A stretch of 64,000 nt of DNA, from assembly GCA_016869215.1 (NCBI GenBank), contig VGEP01000023.1, forward strand, positions 1-64,000, in the 5' to 3' direction. Positions within the stretch are counted from its first letter, which is position 1; each line of letters begins with the position of its first letter. The notes below the pieces were generated by a model that was not told the origin of the DNA, made no database searches, and was given only the letters and a program-made list of their open reading frames with translations. Shown one piece after another: positions 28,229-36,898 of the stretch. The stretch is from Alphaproteobacteria bacterium. Lineage in GTDB: Bacteria > Pseudomonadota > Alphaproteobacteria > Rhizobiales > Xanthobacteraceae. A program made the translations under genes and the position numbers.

Positions 28229-29398
28229 GTGGGACGCAGCATTCGAGTCGCGATCGTGGGCGCCGGCCTTGGCGGGCTCGCCGCCGCCTGCGCGCTCCGC
28301 AAGCACGGCATCGACGCCACAATCTACGAGCGCGCGCCCGAACTGGGCGAGGTCGGCGCGGGAATCCAACTGGGGCCCAATGCCGTCAAGGTGCTGCGCG
28401 CGCTCGGCGTCGAGCGCGAATTGATGGCGACGGCCTGCGAACCGCGCAACTTCGTCTCGCTCGCCTGGGACGACGGACGGCTGCGCTTTCGCGAACCGAT
28501 GCAGGGGCCGCTGGCCAGGCGCTTCGGCGCGCCTTACGTGATGGCGCACCGCGCCGACCTGCACCGAATGCTGCGGGCGTTGCTGCCGGACAGCGCGATC
28601 CGGTTGAACGCGCGTTGCATCTCGGTGGCGCCGCGCGGAATCGGGGCCACGGCGCGCTTTGCGGACGGCACGGAGATCGAGGCGGACGCGATTGTCGGCG
28701 CCGACGGCATTAACTCGGCGGTGCGCGAATGCCTGTTCGGCGTCCAGCCGGTGCGGTTCACCCAGCAGATGGCCTGGCGCTGCATCGTGCCGATCGAATG
28801 CGTACCAACGCGCGTCGGACCGCGCGGCGAGTTCGAGGTCGGCCGCGACGAATACGTCGGCTGGATTGGCCCTGACGGCCATGTGATCTGCTATCCGATC
28901 CGCGGCGGGGCGTTCTACAACATCTTCGCGGGTCACGTGTCCGACGAATGGGTGGACGAGTCCTGGGCGGTGCCGAGCAGTGTCGACGAACTGCTGGCCG
29001 GCTATCGGGGCTGGAACCCGGCGCTGCTCGACATGCTCGGCAATGTCGTCGAATGCTACAAGTGGGGAATCCGCGATCGCGATCCGCTGCCGCGCTGGAC
29101 CGAAGGCGCGATCACGCTGCTAGGCGATGCGGCGCATCCCATGATGCCGACGCTGGCGCAGGGCGCGGCGATCGCCATCGAGGACGGCTACGCGCTGGCG
29201 CGTCATCTGGCGCGCGGCGGTGATGCCAGGACGGCGCTTGCTGCATATGAAGCCGAGCGTCGGCCACGCGCATCGCGTGTGGTGCTGCAGGCGCGCGAGC
29301 AATTCCAGAACAACCGGAAGAATCCGGCGCCACCGCCGCTGTCGCGCGACTGGATTTTCGAGCATGACGCGACCGCGGAGCCCGCCGGGGTCGTATGA
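28229..29398 (+). CDS. FAD-dependent aromatic-ring monooxygenase
   Basis: 389 residues from the GTG at 28229 with CACGGAG nine bases upstream. The Rossmann motif VAIVGAGLGGLAAACALRKH, the DG motif VGADGINSAVRE near residue 160 and the GD motif LLGDAAHPMMPTLAQGAAIA near residue 295 place it in the class A flavoprotein hydroxylases (salicylate or 3-hydroxybenzoate 6-hydroxylase type). It uses NAD(P)H and O2 to hydroxylate an aromatic substrate. The specific substrate is not shown. Confidence 0.87.
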   Translation: MGRSIRVAIVGAGLGGLAAACALRKHGIDATIYERAPELGEVGAGIQLGPNAVKVLRALGVERELMATACEPRNFVSLAWDDGRLRFREPMQGPLARRFGAPYVMAHRADLHRMLRALLPDSAIRLNARCISVAPRGIGATARFADGTEIEADAIVGADGINSAVRECLFGVQPVRFTQQMAWRCIVPIECVPTRVGPRGEFEVGRDEYVGWIGPDGHVICYPIRGGAFYNIFAGHVSDEWVDESWAVPSSVDELLAGYRGWNPALLDMLGNVVECYKWGIRDRDPLPRWTEGAITLLGDAAHPMMPTLAQGAAIAIEDGYALARHLARGGDARTALAAYEAERRPRASRVVLQAREQFQNNRKNPAPPPLSRDWIFEHDATAEPAGVV

Positions 29399-29554
29399 AC
29401 GGCAGGTGAACGGTCAATTGCATTGCCGCCGCAAACGCAAAGATTTTTTGCGAATGCTGCCGCGATTTCACCACAGAGCGTAATAGGATTTCTGTGCCGA
29501 CGCGGACCGTCGGTTCGCGCTATCGGCGGATAACAAACGATCCTGGGGAAACAC

Positions 29555-29791
29555 ATGAAGACCATCTTACTGGCGGCCGCGTTCTCGCTTGCCGCCACCG
29601 GTGCGTACGCTTCGTGCAAGAGCGAAGCCGCCTCCAAGAAGCTTGCTGGCGCGGTGCTGACGAGCTTCATGAAAAAATGCGAAACCGACGCATCGGCAAA
29701 ATGCGAAGCCGATTCTTCGGCACGGAAGCTCGCAGGCGCAGCCAAGTCCAGCCACATGAAGAAGTGCGTGAGCGACGCCGTCGGCAGCTGA
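29555..29791 (+). CDS. PsiF-repeat-like small secreted protein
   Basis: 78 residues with a signal peptide ending in TGAYA. Two repeats follow, each with Cys-Lys/Glu-Ser/Ala-Ala, then KLAGA and FMKKCE or HMKKCV. This matches the short PsiF repeat (phosphate-starvation-inducible family). The protein has four Cys residues, which might pair. The role is unknown. A terminator and a 44-bp repeat follow. Confidence 0.7.
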   Translation: MKTILLAAAFSLAATGAYASCKSEAASKKLAGAVLTSFMKKCETDASAKCEADSSARKLAGAAKSSHMKKCVSDAVGS

Positions 29792-29822
29792 CGCGTCTGT
29801 AATGGAAATTTCCGGGTAGTAC

Positions 29823-29853
29823 CCGCCACCGCGCGCGGTCCGCGCGGTGGCGG
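29823..29853 (+). terminator. Hairpin terminator after the PsiF-like gene
   Basis: A perfect 13-bp stem, CCGCCACCGCGCG (29823-29835) with CGCGCGGTGGCGG (29841-29853), and a 5-base loop. A weak T-run (TTCCATT) follows. Confidence 0.75.
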
Positions 29854-29864
29854 TTCCATTCAGA

Positions 29865-29908
29865 GCGTTTTCGAGCGAAGTGGAAGCCGGTTCGCGTAAA
29901 GAAAGCGC
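29865..29908 (-). repeat. 44-bp dispersed repeat, copy 2 (inverted)
   Basis: Reverse-oriented copy of the element at 26109-26152. The arms are GCGTTTTC and GAAAGCGC (one mismatch). It sits between two convergent genes. Confidence 0.8.
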
Positions 29909-29923
29909 GTTAAGATAAAGAGT

Positions 29924-30433
29924 CTAGAGGTTCCGGCTGTCGTAAGCCCAGTGCAGCAGGGCCTGACGCTGGCGCCGGCGGCACAACAGATCGCCTGGCT
30001 CGCAATTCTTCTGGATTTGCCGGACGTGGCGCCGGATCGCCTTCCAGCGTTTGATCTGCCGCCGGTCCTCGTCGGGCACGCGCCGGCCCATGTAGTAGCG
30101 GCAGTACCACTGAAACCAGCCGCGCGGATCGTCCGGATGAATCCAGCCTTTCCGGAGCCACTCCGATAGCGGCTGGCTCGCGTCGACGCCGAAGAAGTTC
30201 AGCGCGCAGTCTCGGCCGCGTGCCGAAAGTTTGGCGCGCACAAACCAGCTGGCGGGGAACTCCTTGCGGCAATCGGTCATGTACTTGCCGCAGAACACCC
30301 CGAGCCGCAGCATTTCGGCGGGCGTGAGGTCCGGCTTGAATTCGGGATCGAAGTTGCGGCCGACGGGCGCGGTGAGCTCGTACCGGTAGTTCCTCTGCAT
30401 CCGGTCGCGGACGATGACGGTCTTCTTTCGCAT
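29924..30433 (-). CDS. conserved hypothetical protein next to PPK2
   Basis: 169 residues from the ATG at 30433, only 5 bases after the PPK2 stop. The protein is basic and rich in aromatic residues: LTPAEMLRLGVFCGKYMTDC, LNFFGVDASQPLSEWLRKG, DPRGWFQWYCRYYMGRR and a Cys-containing tail. I recognise similar proteins in many bacteria but know of no function. Tight spacing suggests an operon with PPK2. Confidence 0.75.
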   Translation of the reverse strand: MRKKTVIVRDRMQRNYRYELTAPVGRNFDPEFKPDLTPAEMLRLGVFCGKYMTDCRKEFPASWFVRAKLSARGRDCALNFFGVDASQPLSEWLRKGWIHPDDPRGWFQWYCRYYMGRRVPDEDRRQIKRWKAIRRHVRQIQKNCEPGDLLCRRRQRQALLHWAYDSRNL

Positions 30434-30438
30434 GCGCG

Positions 30439-31254
30439 TCAGCCGACCTTGAAATCGCCGGCCTTCCAGTTCGGCTTCGGGTATTGCGGGTTCATGTCTT
30501 CGAGGGTCTCGCGCACGATGGCTGCGACGGCCGCGTTGCGAGCCCATTTGCGGTCGGCGGGAATGACGTACCAGGGCGCCCAGGCGGTCGAGCATTTGTA
30601 CAGCATCAACTCATAGGCGGCGCTGTAGCGGTCCCAAAGCTTGCGGTCCTCCAGATCGCCGGGATTGAACTTCCAGCGGCTCTTTGGTTCGTCCAATCGC
30701 GCCTGCAACCGCTCGCGCTGCTCGGCCTTGGAAATGTGCAGCATGAATTTCAGGATCGTGGTGCCGTTCTCGGTCAGCATCTTTTCGAATGCGTTGATCT
30801 GGCCGTAGCGGGCTTCGATCTCGGTCTTGGGCGCGAGCGTCCGGACGCGCCCGACCAGCACGTCCTCGTAGTGAGAACGGTTGAAGAGGCCGATGAAGCC
30901 CCGCGCCGGGCAGGCGCGGTGGATACGCCAGAGGAAGTCGTGCGCCAATTCTTCGTCGCTCGGCCGGCCGAACGCCGCGACCTGGACGCCGAGCGGGCTC
31001 GTCTCCTTGAACACGCTCCGAATGGTTCCGTCCTTGCCCGCGGTGTCGATGCCCTGGAGCACGACCAGGAGCGCGCGCCTGCGCTCGGCATAGAGGCGGT
31101 CCTGGAGGCGGTCGATCTCGGCGCTGTCGCGGGCGGTCTGCGCCTCAGTGTCGCCGCGGTCGGGAAAGGCTGCGATATCGGCGGGATCGCGGCGGCCGAG
31201 ATGCGCGCGCTTGCCCGGCGCGATGCGAAATCTGGCGGCGATATCCCTGGCCAT
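30439..31254 (-). CDS. polyphosphate kinase 2 family protein
   Basis: 271 residues. PPK2 enzymes transfer phosphate between polyphosphate and nucleotides (AMP, ADP or GDP). Walker A is GIDTAGKDG (residues 68-76), Walker B sits around NRSHYEDVL (residues 125-133), and the lid region has DEPKSRWKFNPGDLEDRKLW. The single-domain length fits class I or III; the substrate class cannot be decided by eye. It is the first gene of a pair with the downstream hypothetical protein. Confidence 0.9.
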   Translation of the reverse strand: MARDIAARFRIAPGKRAHLGRRDPADIAAFPDRGDTEAQTARDSAEIDRLQDRLYAERRRALLVVLQGIDTAGKDGTIRSVFKETSPLGVQVAAFGRPSDEELAHDFLWRIHRACPARGFIGLFNRSHYEDVLVGRVRTLAPKTEIEARYGQINAFEKMLTENGTTILKFMLHISKAEQRERLQARLDEPKSRWKFNPGDLEDRKLWDRYSAAYELMLYKCSTAWAPWYVIPADRKWARNAAVAAIVRETLEDMNPQYPKPNWKAGDFKVG

Positions 31255-31352
31255 GGCGGTTCCGGTGCCGCCGGTCTAGCGCGAGATTAATTTGGCCCAA
31301 GCGCGCCCGGCGCCCGCAACGGGGTCGGGCGATCTGGTGCCGGCCGCCGCGG

Positions 31353-31460
31353 TCAGCGGAAGACGCCCAGCAGCGACAGCACGCCGAAGGCGACCAGGCT
31401 CACCATGAGCACGGCGGCGACGGTCGTGAAAACTTTGCCTTCTTGGACTTCTTCGGCCAT
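31353..31460 (-). CDS. small single-helix membrane protein, 35 residues
   Basis: Start MAEEVQEGKVF, then a hydrophobic segment VAAVLMVSLVAFGVLSLLGV. A good RBS (CAGGGAG, nine bases before the ATG) supports it. The longer frame covering it upstream is a shadow of the opposite strand. The function is unknown. It lies between the PPK2 gene and the DUF4337 gene. Confidence 0.6.
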   Translation of the reverse strand: MAEEVQEGKVFTTVAAVLMVSLVAFGVLSLLGVFR

Positions 31461-31644
31461 GACGCGGGCTCCCTGGACACGCACCTGAATGGCTCCAAAT
31501 AGCCACGGGGCGGCGGCCGATGCAACGGGAAATCCGCTGCCGCGAGGGGCCACTTGTCCACCGGACGGTATCCGAGGCCATCCGGCCGCCGTCCGGCCAT
31601 GGCAATATCGGCATAGCGACAACAAGCCTGCTGGGGAGCCTGCC

Positions 31645-32244
31645 ATGAAAGCCGACGAAGCCGCCGAGTTGATGGACAAGGACAAGGAATCCGACCGCTT
31701 CAAGCAGCGCGCCGCGATGGCCATCGCGGTGTTCGCGATGGTGCTGGCGATCTGCGGACTGGGCGGGTCGAACGCCGGCAAGGAGGCGATCAACAACAAC
31801 ATTCAGGCCTCGAACTACTTCAGTTTCTTCCAGGCCAAGAACATGCGGCAGACCTCCATGATCCTGGCCGCGGACGAGATCGAGATCGCCTGGCTCAACG
31901 ACCCGGCGATGCCCGAGGCGGCCAGGTCCGGGCTGCGAAGCAAGCTAGACCAGTACAAGAAGACCATTGCGCGCTACGAATCCGAACCCGAGACCAACGA
32001 GGGCAAGAAGGAACTGCTGCAGCGCGCCCGCGAGCACGAGAAGCTGCGCGACCATGCGCTCAAGCAGGACCCGTATTTCGACTACGCCGAGGCGCTGCTC
32101 CAGATCGCGATCGTGCTGATCTCGGTCGCGATCATCGCCAATCTGGCGTGGCTTGCGTTCTTCGGCGGTGCGGTCGGCCTGGTCGGGATGCTGTTGACCG
32201 TCAACGGATTCTATTTGCTGGTGGAGATCCCGGGCCTTTCCTGA
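31645..32244 (+). CDS. DUF4337 membrane protein
   Basis: 199 residues from the ATG at 31645, preceded by GGGGAG. One hydrophobic segment (about residues 24-42) is near the N terminus, and two near the C terminus span roughly 150-195. Between them is a long charged helical region, with NNIQASNYFSFFQAKNMRQT near residue 55. This layout fits DUF4337. No catalytic motif is visible. The gene converges with the DUF4153 gene. Confidence 0.8.
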   Translation: MKADEAAELMDKDKESDRFKQRAAMAIAVFAMVLAICGLGGSNAGKEAINNNIQASNYFSFFQAKNMRQTSMILAADEIEIAWLNDPAMPEAARSGLRSKLDQYKKTIARYESEPETNEGKKELLQRAREHEKLRDHALKQDPYFDYAEALLQIAIVLISVAIIANLAWLAFFGGAVGLVGMLLTVNGFYLLVEIPGLS

Positions 32245-32256
32245 CCGAAGGCTCGG

Positions 32257-34014
32257 TCAGGGAGTGGAGGGCGGGTTGCACTCCGTGTTGACCCGCAGGC
32301 GCTGGCCGCCCACCTCGATGTCCTTGAGCTTGGGCGCAACGAGTTCGAGCCCGCCGCTCTTGAGCGCGTCGCGCGCGCCCTTGCAATTGATGTTGGCGAG
32401 CGTGCCGAGCAGGATCCATTGCCCGCCGACGTTACCGAACGCGGCGGCTGCACCGGGCGTTCCGATCACCACGATCTCGTCCTGAGCGTCGCCGTCGAGA
32501 TCGACGAGCAACGCATCGCATCTCGCCTTGTCGGGCGCGGTCAGGCAGCGCGGCACGCGCCATTGCAAAGTACCCGTCCATTCCTGCCGCAAAAACGCGT
32601 CCGGCAACGCGGTGCGCCCGCCTGAATGCACGACCGTGATATTGGCCGCACGCGTTTCGGGCGTGGCCTTCGGTTGCACCTGCTCGCGCAATTGCCATGG
32701 CGTCTTGGCCGCGAGTGCCTGTTGCACGCGCTGCATGACCGCCGGTTCGCCGCCGTCGCGAGCGAGGCGTTCCAGCGCTTCGGTGCCGTAGCGTCCGGCA
32801 TTGAAGCGCAGGAACGCGAAGTCGAAGCGCTCGGGCGCGACCTCTCCGGCGCGCAGGCGCGCAACCTGATCGGCGACCGAAATCCGGGCTGGATCGGCAA
32901 TCGGGGAAACCAGCGCCACCAGCACCGCTACGATGGCCGAGGCGGTGAAGATGTTGGTGCGTTCGAGCTGCTTGAGGGCGAGCTGGGAGCGCGCGACGGC
33001 GAAGGCGTAGCCTGCCGCATAGCACGCACCGACCGCCACGCAGGCGAGCGCGATGATGCGCTGCGGCGTCCAGCCGTACTGCTGCACGCGAAGCATGAGG
33101 CCGTAGCCCGCCAGCACGATCAGCGGCACGAGCGCGACGGACGCGATCGCCCGGCTCCAGCGCAGGATCGGCGCAATCGGCGTTTCGGGCAGGCCGTCCT
33201 GATAGGCGGCGTTGATCAGGAACACCAGCGCCGCGACCGACGCCAGCAGGATGCCCGTTGCGCGGCGGGTGCTCCACAGGGGCTCCAGTCCGGCGAACGG
33301 CAGCGCAACCAGAAAGAGGACCGCGAACGCCGTCATCAGCGGCAGGAGCCACGACAGAAGGGTCAGCTTGAGCGTGCGCGCGCCGGCGACGAGCCCGGCG
33401 CTGACGTCGGTGACATGGACGGCGCAAGCCAGCGTCATCAGCGTGACGGGGATCGAAAACCAGAGCTGCTTGATCAGCGACGACAGAAACTCAACCTTGA
33501 TGAGCATGAACAGCGATGCGCCGAGCCACAGCAGGCCCCAGAATGCGCCCACGAACAGCCCACACAGGACGGCCTGTACGCCGTGCTTCCATGACACGTC
33601 GAAATAGGTCGGGTAGCGCGCAATTGCGGCGCGGTCGGCGTCTCCCGCCGCGACCAGCGAATGAACGATGAACGTCGCGGCGGCCAGCGTGACCCAGGTC
33701 ATGAATCCCGGCACGATGCGCGGAGCGTCCGCAGAGCCGGTCACCGGCTCGCGCCATATGTCATAGGCGCCGATCGCGGCACTGAAACCCAGGGCCGCAA
33801 TCGTCCAGATCGCCAGGGTGCTGCGGCGCATGCTGCCGAGTCCCGCGATTGCGACGGTCGGGACGAACACCGCGACGGCCAGCGTTCCCGCATACAGCAT
33901 GCCCTCGGTTGCCGGCCATGCCTTCGCCAAATGAGCGGCGTGGAGAAGATAGAGCGCCAGGCCCTGAGCAAGGCCGATTGCCGCGCGAACGACGGTGAGT
34001 TGCTGCATAGGCAT
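32257..34014 (-). CDS. DUF4153 multi-pass membrane protein with FG-GAP-like C-terminal motif
   Basis: 585 residues. The first about 400 are hydrophobic, with roughly a dozen membrane segments, including WKHGVQAVLCGLFVGAFWGL, typical of DUF4153. After residue 400 a soluble periplasmic-type region begins. It includes DLDGDAQDEIVVIG, a D-x-D-G-D-x3-D calcium-binding-like motif resembling FG-GAP/VCBS repeats, near residue 530. This combination is unusual for the family as I know it. The start may be 34014 or 34008. Confidence 0.8.
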   Translation of the reverse strand: MPMQQLTVVRAAIGLAQGLALYLLHAAHLAKAWPATEGMLYAGTLAVAVFVPTVAIAGLGSMRRSTLAIWTIAALGFSAAIGAYDIWREPVTGSADAPRIVPGFMTWVTLAAATFIVHSLVAAGDADRAAIARYPTYFDVSWKHGVQAVLCGLFVGAFWGLLWLGASLFMLIKVEFLSSLIKQLWFSIPVTLMTLACAVHVTDVSAGLVAGARTLKLTLLSWLLPLMTAFAVLFLVALPFAGLEPLWSTRRATGILLASVAALVFLINAAYQDGLPETPIAPILRWSRAIASVALVPLIVLAGYGLMLRVQQYGWTPQRIIALACVAVGACYAAGYAFAVARSQLALKQLERTNIFTASAIVAVLVALVSPIADPARISVADQVARLRAGEVAPERFDFAFLRFNAGRYGTEALERLARDGGEPAVMQRVQQALAAKTPWQLREQVQPKATPETRAANITVVHSGGRTALPDAFLRQEWTGTLQWRVPRCLTAPDKARCDALLVDLDGDAQDEIVVIGTPGAAAAFGNVGGQWILLGTLANINCKGARDALKSGGLELVAPKLKDIEVGGQRLRVNTECNPPSTP

Positions 34015-34239
34015 ATCCCGGCCTCAAGCGCTCTGCGCAAGCGGGTTGCACGGTTGCATCATGGCAATCGGACTGGAATCGCCGACCGGAGAAGATCGTC
34101 GGGCAATTGCGGTGGATTTGAGCCGATTCTGCCGGGAAAGCCCCTGCAAGAGTTCGCCCCGGCCCGGTTGCGTTACATCAACAGTCGGCCGGCCGTTCCT
34201 GCCTATCTGTGCGCTGCCGGAGGCAAGGAGCGGACACCG

Positions 34240-34818
34240 ATGTCCAGGATCATGATCGTTGTCGGGCACGCGCAGCACACCACGTTCTGCGAGGCCCTGG
34301 GCCGCGCCTACCGCGACGGCGCCGAAAGTGCGGGCCATTCGGTGCGGCTGTTCGTGCTGTCGCAGATGCAATTCGATCCGATCCTGCGCGAGGGCTACCG
34401 GACGACCCAAACCCTGGAGCCGGACCTCGCCGACGCCTACGCGACACTCGCAGCCTGCGATCATCTGGTCCTGATCTTTCCGTTGTGGTGCGGGGACATG
34501 CCGGCGATCCTGAAAGGCTTCATCGAGCGCATCCTGCAGCCGGACCTGATTGCGCGCGAGAACACCGAGAACGCGATGAACTGGCGGATTTTCAGCAACA
34601 AGTCCGCGCGCATCGTCATGACCATGGGCATGCCGGTCTCGATCTACCGCTGGTACTATCGCGGTCATGCGCTGAAGCTGCTCAAGCGCAATATCCTACA
34701 CTTCATCGGCATCAAACCGGCGCGCGACACGCTTTACGGCATGATCGGAACGTCGAAGCCGCAGCAGCGCGAGCGCTGGCTCGACGAGATGCGGGCGCTG
34801 GGAGCCGCCGCTCAGTAG
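34240..34818 (+). CDS. flavodoxin-fold NAD(P)H-quinone oxidoreductase-like protein
   Basis: 192 residues from the ATG at 34240 (AAGGAG nine bases upstream). The flavodoxin-like fold family of NAD(P)H dehydrogenases (quinone) is shown by MIVVGHAQHTTFCEALGRAY, DHLVLIFPLWCGDMPAILKG and IERILQPDLI. It would reduce quinones or a similar acceptor with FMN or FAD. The upstream 225-bp region, divergent from DUF4153, is the likely promoter region. The end overlaps a DUF1127 gene by 7 bases. Confidence 0.87.
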   Translation: MSRIMIVVGHAQHTTFCEALGRAYRDGAESAGHSVRLFVLSQMQFDPILREGYRTTQTLEPDLADAYATLAACDHLVLIFPLWCGDMPAILKGFIERILQPDLIARENTENAMNWRIFSNKSARIVMTMGMPVSIYRWYYRGHALKLLKRNILHFIGIKPARDTLYGMIGTSKPQQRERWLDEMRALGAAAQ

Positions 34819-34973
34819 CGCCGGCCCCGCCACGCAACGCGGTGGACTTCGCAGCGGGCGAGGCCGATGTCGCGCAGCGTGCGGTCGTCGAGCCGCAAGA
34901 GAGTCGTGAGGTTGCGCCGGTAGCGCTGCCAGCGCCGCAGACGTTGCAGCGCGGCGACGATGAACAAAAGCAT
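34812..34973 (-). CDS. DUF1127 small protein
   Basis: 53 residues from the ATG at 34973. The DUF1127 pattern is LTTLLRLDDRTLRDIGLARC, followed by EVHRVAWRGRR. The protein is very Arg-rich and has a hydrophobic start MLLFIVAAL. It overlaps the end of the quinone-oxidoreductase-like gene. Paralogue of the protein at 19707-19862. Confidence 0.8.
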   Translation of the reverse strand: MLLFIVAALQRLRRWQRYRRNLTTLLRLDDRTLRDIGLARCEVHRVAWRGRRY

Positions 34974-35141
34974 GTTTGTATCCTGTGTATCGCGGGCTTG
35001 CGCGCCTGGGGCGACGCCGTCGTCTGGCTTGGTCGCGCGACACGCGGAAAGGTTCAAGGCGGGCCTCGCAAGGCGGGCGCGGACCGTCCATGCGCCTGCT
35101 AGGCTTTGCGCGCCACCGTTCGCACCGGCCGGAGATCCGTC

Positions 35142-35798
35142 ATGCTCGGTACCGTCGTTCTCGCGCTCGATCTGTTCGGCACCGCGGTGTTCGCGGTCAC
35201 CGGTGCGCTGGTCGCTTCGCGCAAGCGGATGGATATCGTCGGCTTCATGCTGCTTGGTGCCGCGACCGGTGTCGGCGGCGGCAGCGTGCGCGACATGATG
35301 CTCGGGCTGATGCCGGTGTTCTGGGTCAAGGAGCCGCTGTATCTGGCGATCTGCGTCGGAGTAGCTGCGGCGACGTTCTTTGTCGCGCACGTTCCGGAAT
35401 CGCGTTACCGCGCATTGCTTTGGCTCGACGCGGCGGGACTCGCATTCTTCTGTGTGGTCGGCGCCGACAAGGCGCTCGCGGCCGGCGTGGGCGCATTCAT
35501 CGCGATCGCCATGGGCGTGGTCACCGCGACCATCGGCGGCGCGATCCGCGATGTGCTCGGCGGGGAGAGTCCGCTGATCCTGCGCAAGGAAATTTATGTC
35601 ACCGCGGCGCTCGCAGGCGCGTGCACCTACGTGGCGCTGGCCGCCCTGAGCGCGCCGCAGGCGGTGTCTGCGGTGGCCGGCTTCGCGGGCTGTTTCGTCA
35701 TCCGCGCGCTGGCGCTGCGCCACGGCTGGTCGCTGCCGGTGTATCGCGCGCGCGAAGGACGCAGCGCCGAGGAGGTCGAGCGGTTGCGGAAAAGGTAG
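35142..35798 (+). CDS. TRIC/UPF0126-family membrane protein (YadS-like)
   Basis: 218 residues from the ATG at 35142. Seven hydrophobic segments with an internal duplication: GAATGVGGGSVRDMMLG in the first half and GVVTATIGGAIRDVLGG in the second. This is the hallmark of prokaryotic TRIC-like channels (UPF0126). These proteins form trimeric cation channels in the cases studied; whether this one is selective for K+ cannot be seen. Standalone gene. Confidence 0.88.
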   Translation: MLGTVVLALDLFGTAVFAVTGALVASRKRMDIVGFMLLGAATGVGGGSVRDMMLGLMPVFWVKEPLYLAICVGVAAATFFVAHVPESRYRALLWLDAAGLAFFCVVGADKALAAGVGAFIAIAMGVVTATIGGAIRDVLGGESPLILRKEIYVTAALAGACTYVALAALSAPQAVSAVAGFAGCFVIRALALRHGWSLPVYRAREGRSAEEVERLRKR

Positions 35799-35816
35799 CT
35801 GCAGACGCGCGCGGCG

Positions 35817-36440
35817 CTAGGTCAGCCGCGCGGGGATGTCCTTCATGGTTGCGAACATGTGGTCCGGACGCGCATCCGCAAGCGCTGCCGGGTCGGCATA
35901 GCCCCAGGCGACCGCGCCGCTGGCGACCCCGGCTGTGCGGGCGGCTTCGATGTCGCGGATTTCGTCGCCGATGGAAATAGCGTCGGCAGCCGCGACGCCT
36001 GCCTGCCGCAGCACGCGGCGGAACTTCCGTGCCTTGCCGAACAGCGACGCGCCGCAGGCGAAGTGCGAGAACAGCCCGGCCAAGTCGCCGAGCTGGGCCC
36101 GCGCATTGGCCTCGTTGTCCGAAGAGACGAGCGCAAGGCGGACGCCGTTGGCCGCAAGCGCGCGCAGGGTCGCTTCCGCACCGGTAAACAGCGGGATGTC
36201 CGCGATGGCGTCGGCCTTCAAGCGTCGCATGCGGCGCGCAATCGGGGGAATTTTCCAGAGCGGCACGCCGAGGCGATGCAGCAGTTCGCGCGGGGGGAGG
36301 CGGCGCAGCCCTTCGATCTCGCCGTCGGCGACTCGGCGGAAGCCGAATTCATTCGCCATCGCCGGCAGCGTCCGCAGAAACCATGGGAAGCTGTCGGCGA
36401 GCGTGCCGTCGAGATCGAAGATGGCGAGCCTGTAGCGCAG
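35817..36440 (-). CDS. HAD-family phosphatase with apparent CTG start
   Basis: About 207 residues if started at CTG (36440-36438). The HAD motif IFDLDGTLADSF (Asp9, Asp11) lies before the first in-frame ATG (36359); no ATG, GTG or TTG precedes it back to the in-frame stop 15 bases upstream. A start at 36359 would lose the catalytic Asp pair. Later motifs LVSSDNEANARAQL and SIGDEIRDIEAAR are normal. Homologues I recall begin M-x-YRLAIFDLDGT, so the CTG sits exactly at the Met position. It follows a rhodanese gene by 5 bases. Confidence 0.8.
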   Translation of the reverse strand: MRYRLAIFDLDGTLADSFPWFLRTLPAMANEFGFRRVADGEIEGLRRLPPRELLHRLGVPLWKIPPIARRMRRLKADAIADIPLFTGAEATLRALAANGVRLALVSSDNEANARAQLGDLAGLFSHFACGASLFGKARKFRRVLRQAGVAAADAISIGDEIRDIEAARTAGVASGAVAWGYADPAALADARPDHMFATMKDIPARLT

Positions 36441-36445
36441 CGCGG

Positions 36446-36820
36446 CTACTTTTCAACCTTGCCGCCGGATTCGGCCCAGTCCTTGAAGCCGCCGAGGTTG
36501 TAAACCTTCTGGTAGCCGAGGTCCAAAAGCAGCTTGCCGGCGAGCGCCGCGCGGCCGCCGCCCGCGCAATGCAGAATGATCGGCCGGTCCTTGGCGAAGC
36601 TCTTGTCGTGGGTGGCGGACTCGCTGCAGGCCTTGAACTCCAGCGAGCCGCGCGGCACGTGCAACGCGCCCGCGGCCTTGCCGGTGGCGGCAAGCTCGGA
36701 GCTGTCGCGGATGTCGACGATCAGCGCGCCGTTCGCCGCCATCTCCTGCGCCTCCTTGCCGGAGATTTTCGGAACCGCGGCGTGGGCGGCTTCGAGCAGT
36801 TGCTTGGAGGTCACGGGCAT
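36446..36820 (-). CDS. rhodanese-domain protein
   Basis: 124 residues, a single rhodanese domain. The active-site loop is CAGGGRA with Cys85. The start contains AQEMAANGALIVDIRDSSEL, and the C terminus has GYQKVYNLGGFKDW. It transfers sulphane sulphur in the cytosol. It probably forms an operon with the HAD gene 5 bases downstream. Confidence 0.9.
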   Translation of the reverse strand: MPVTSKQLLEAAHAAVPKISGKEAQEMAANGALIVDIRDSSELAATGKAAGALHVPRGSLEFKACSESATHDKSFAKDRPIILHCAGGGRAALAGKLLLDLGYQKVYNLGGFKDWAESGGKVEK

Positions 36821-36898
36821 GGACGCATTCCTTTGTTCTGAACGAAAGGGGCGGCATCCTAGCGTGGGTGCCGCCGAAGGGGAAACCGCTTCGCGTGC

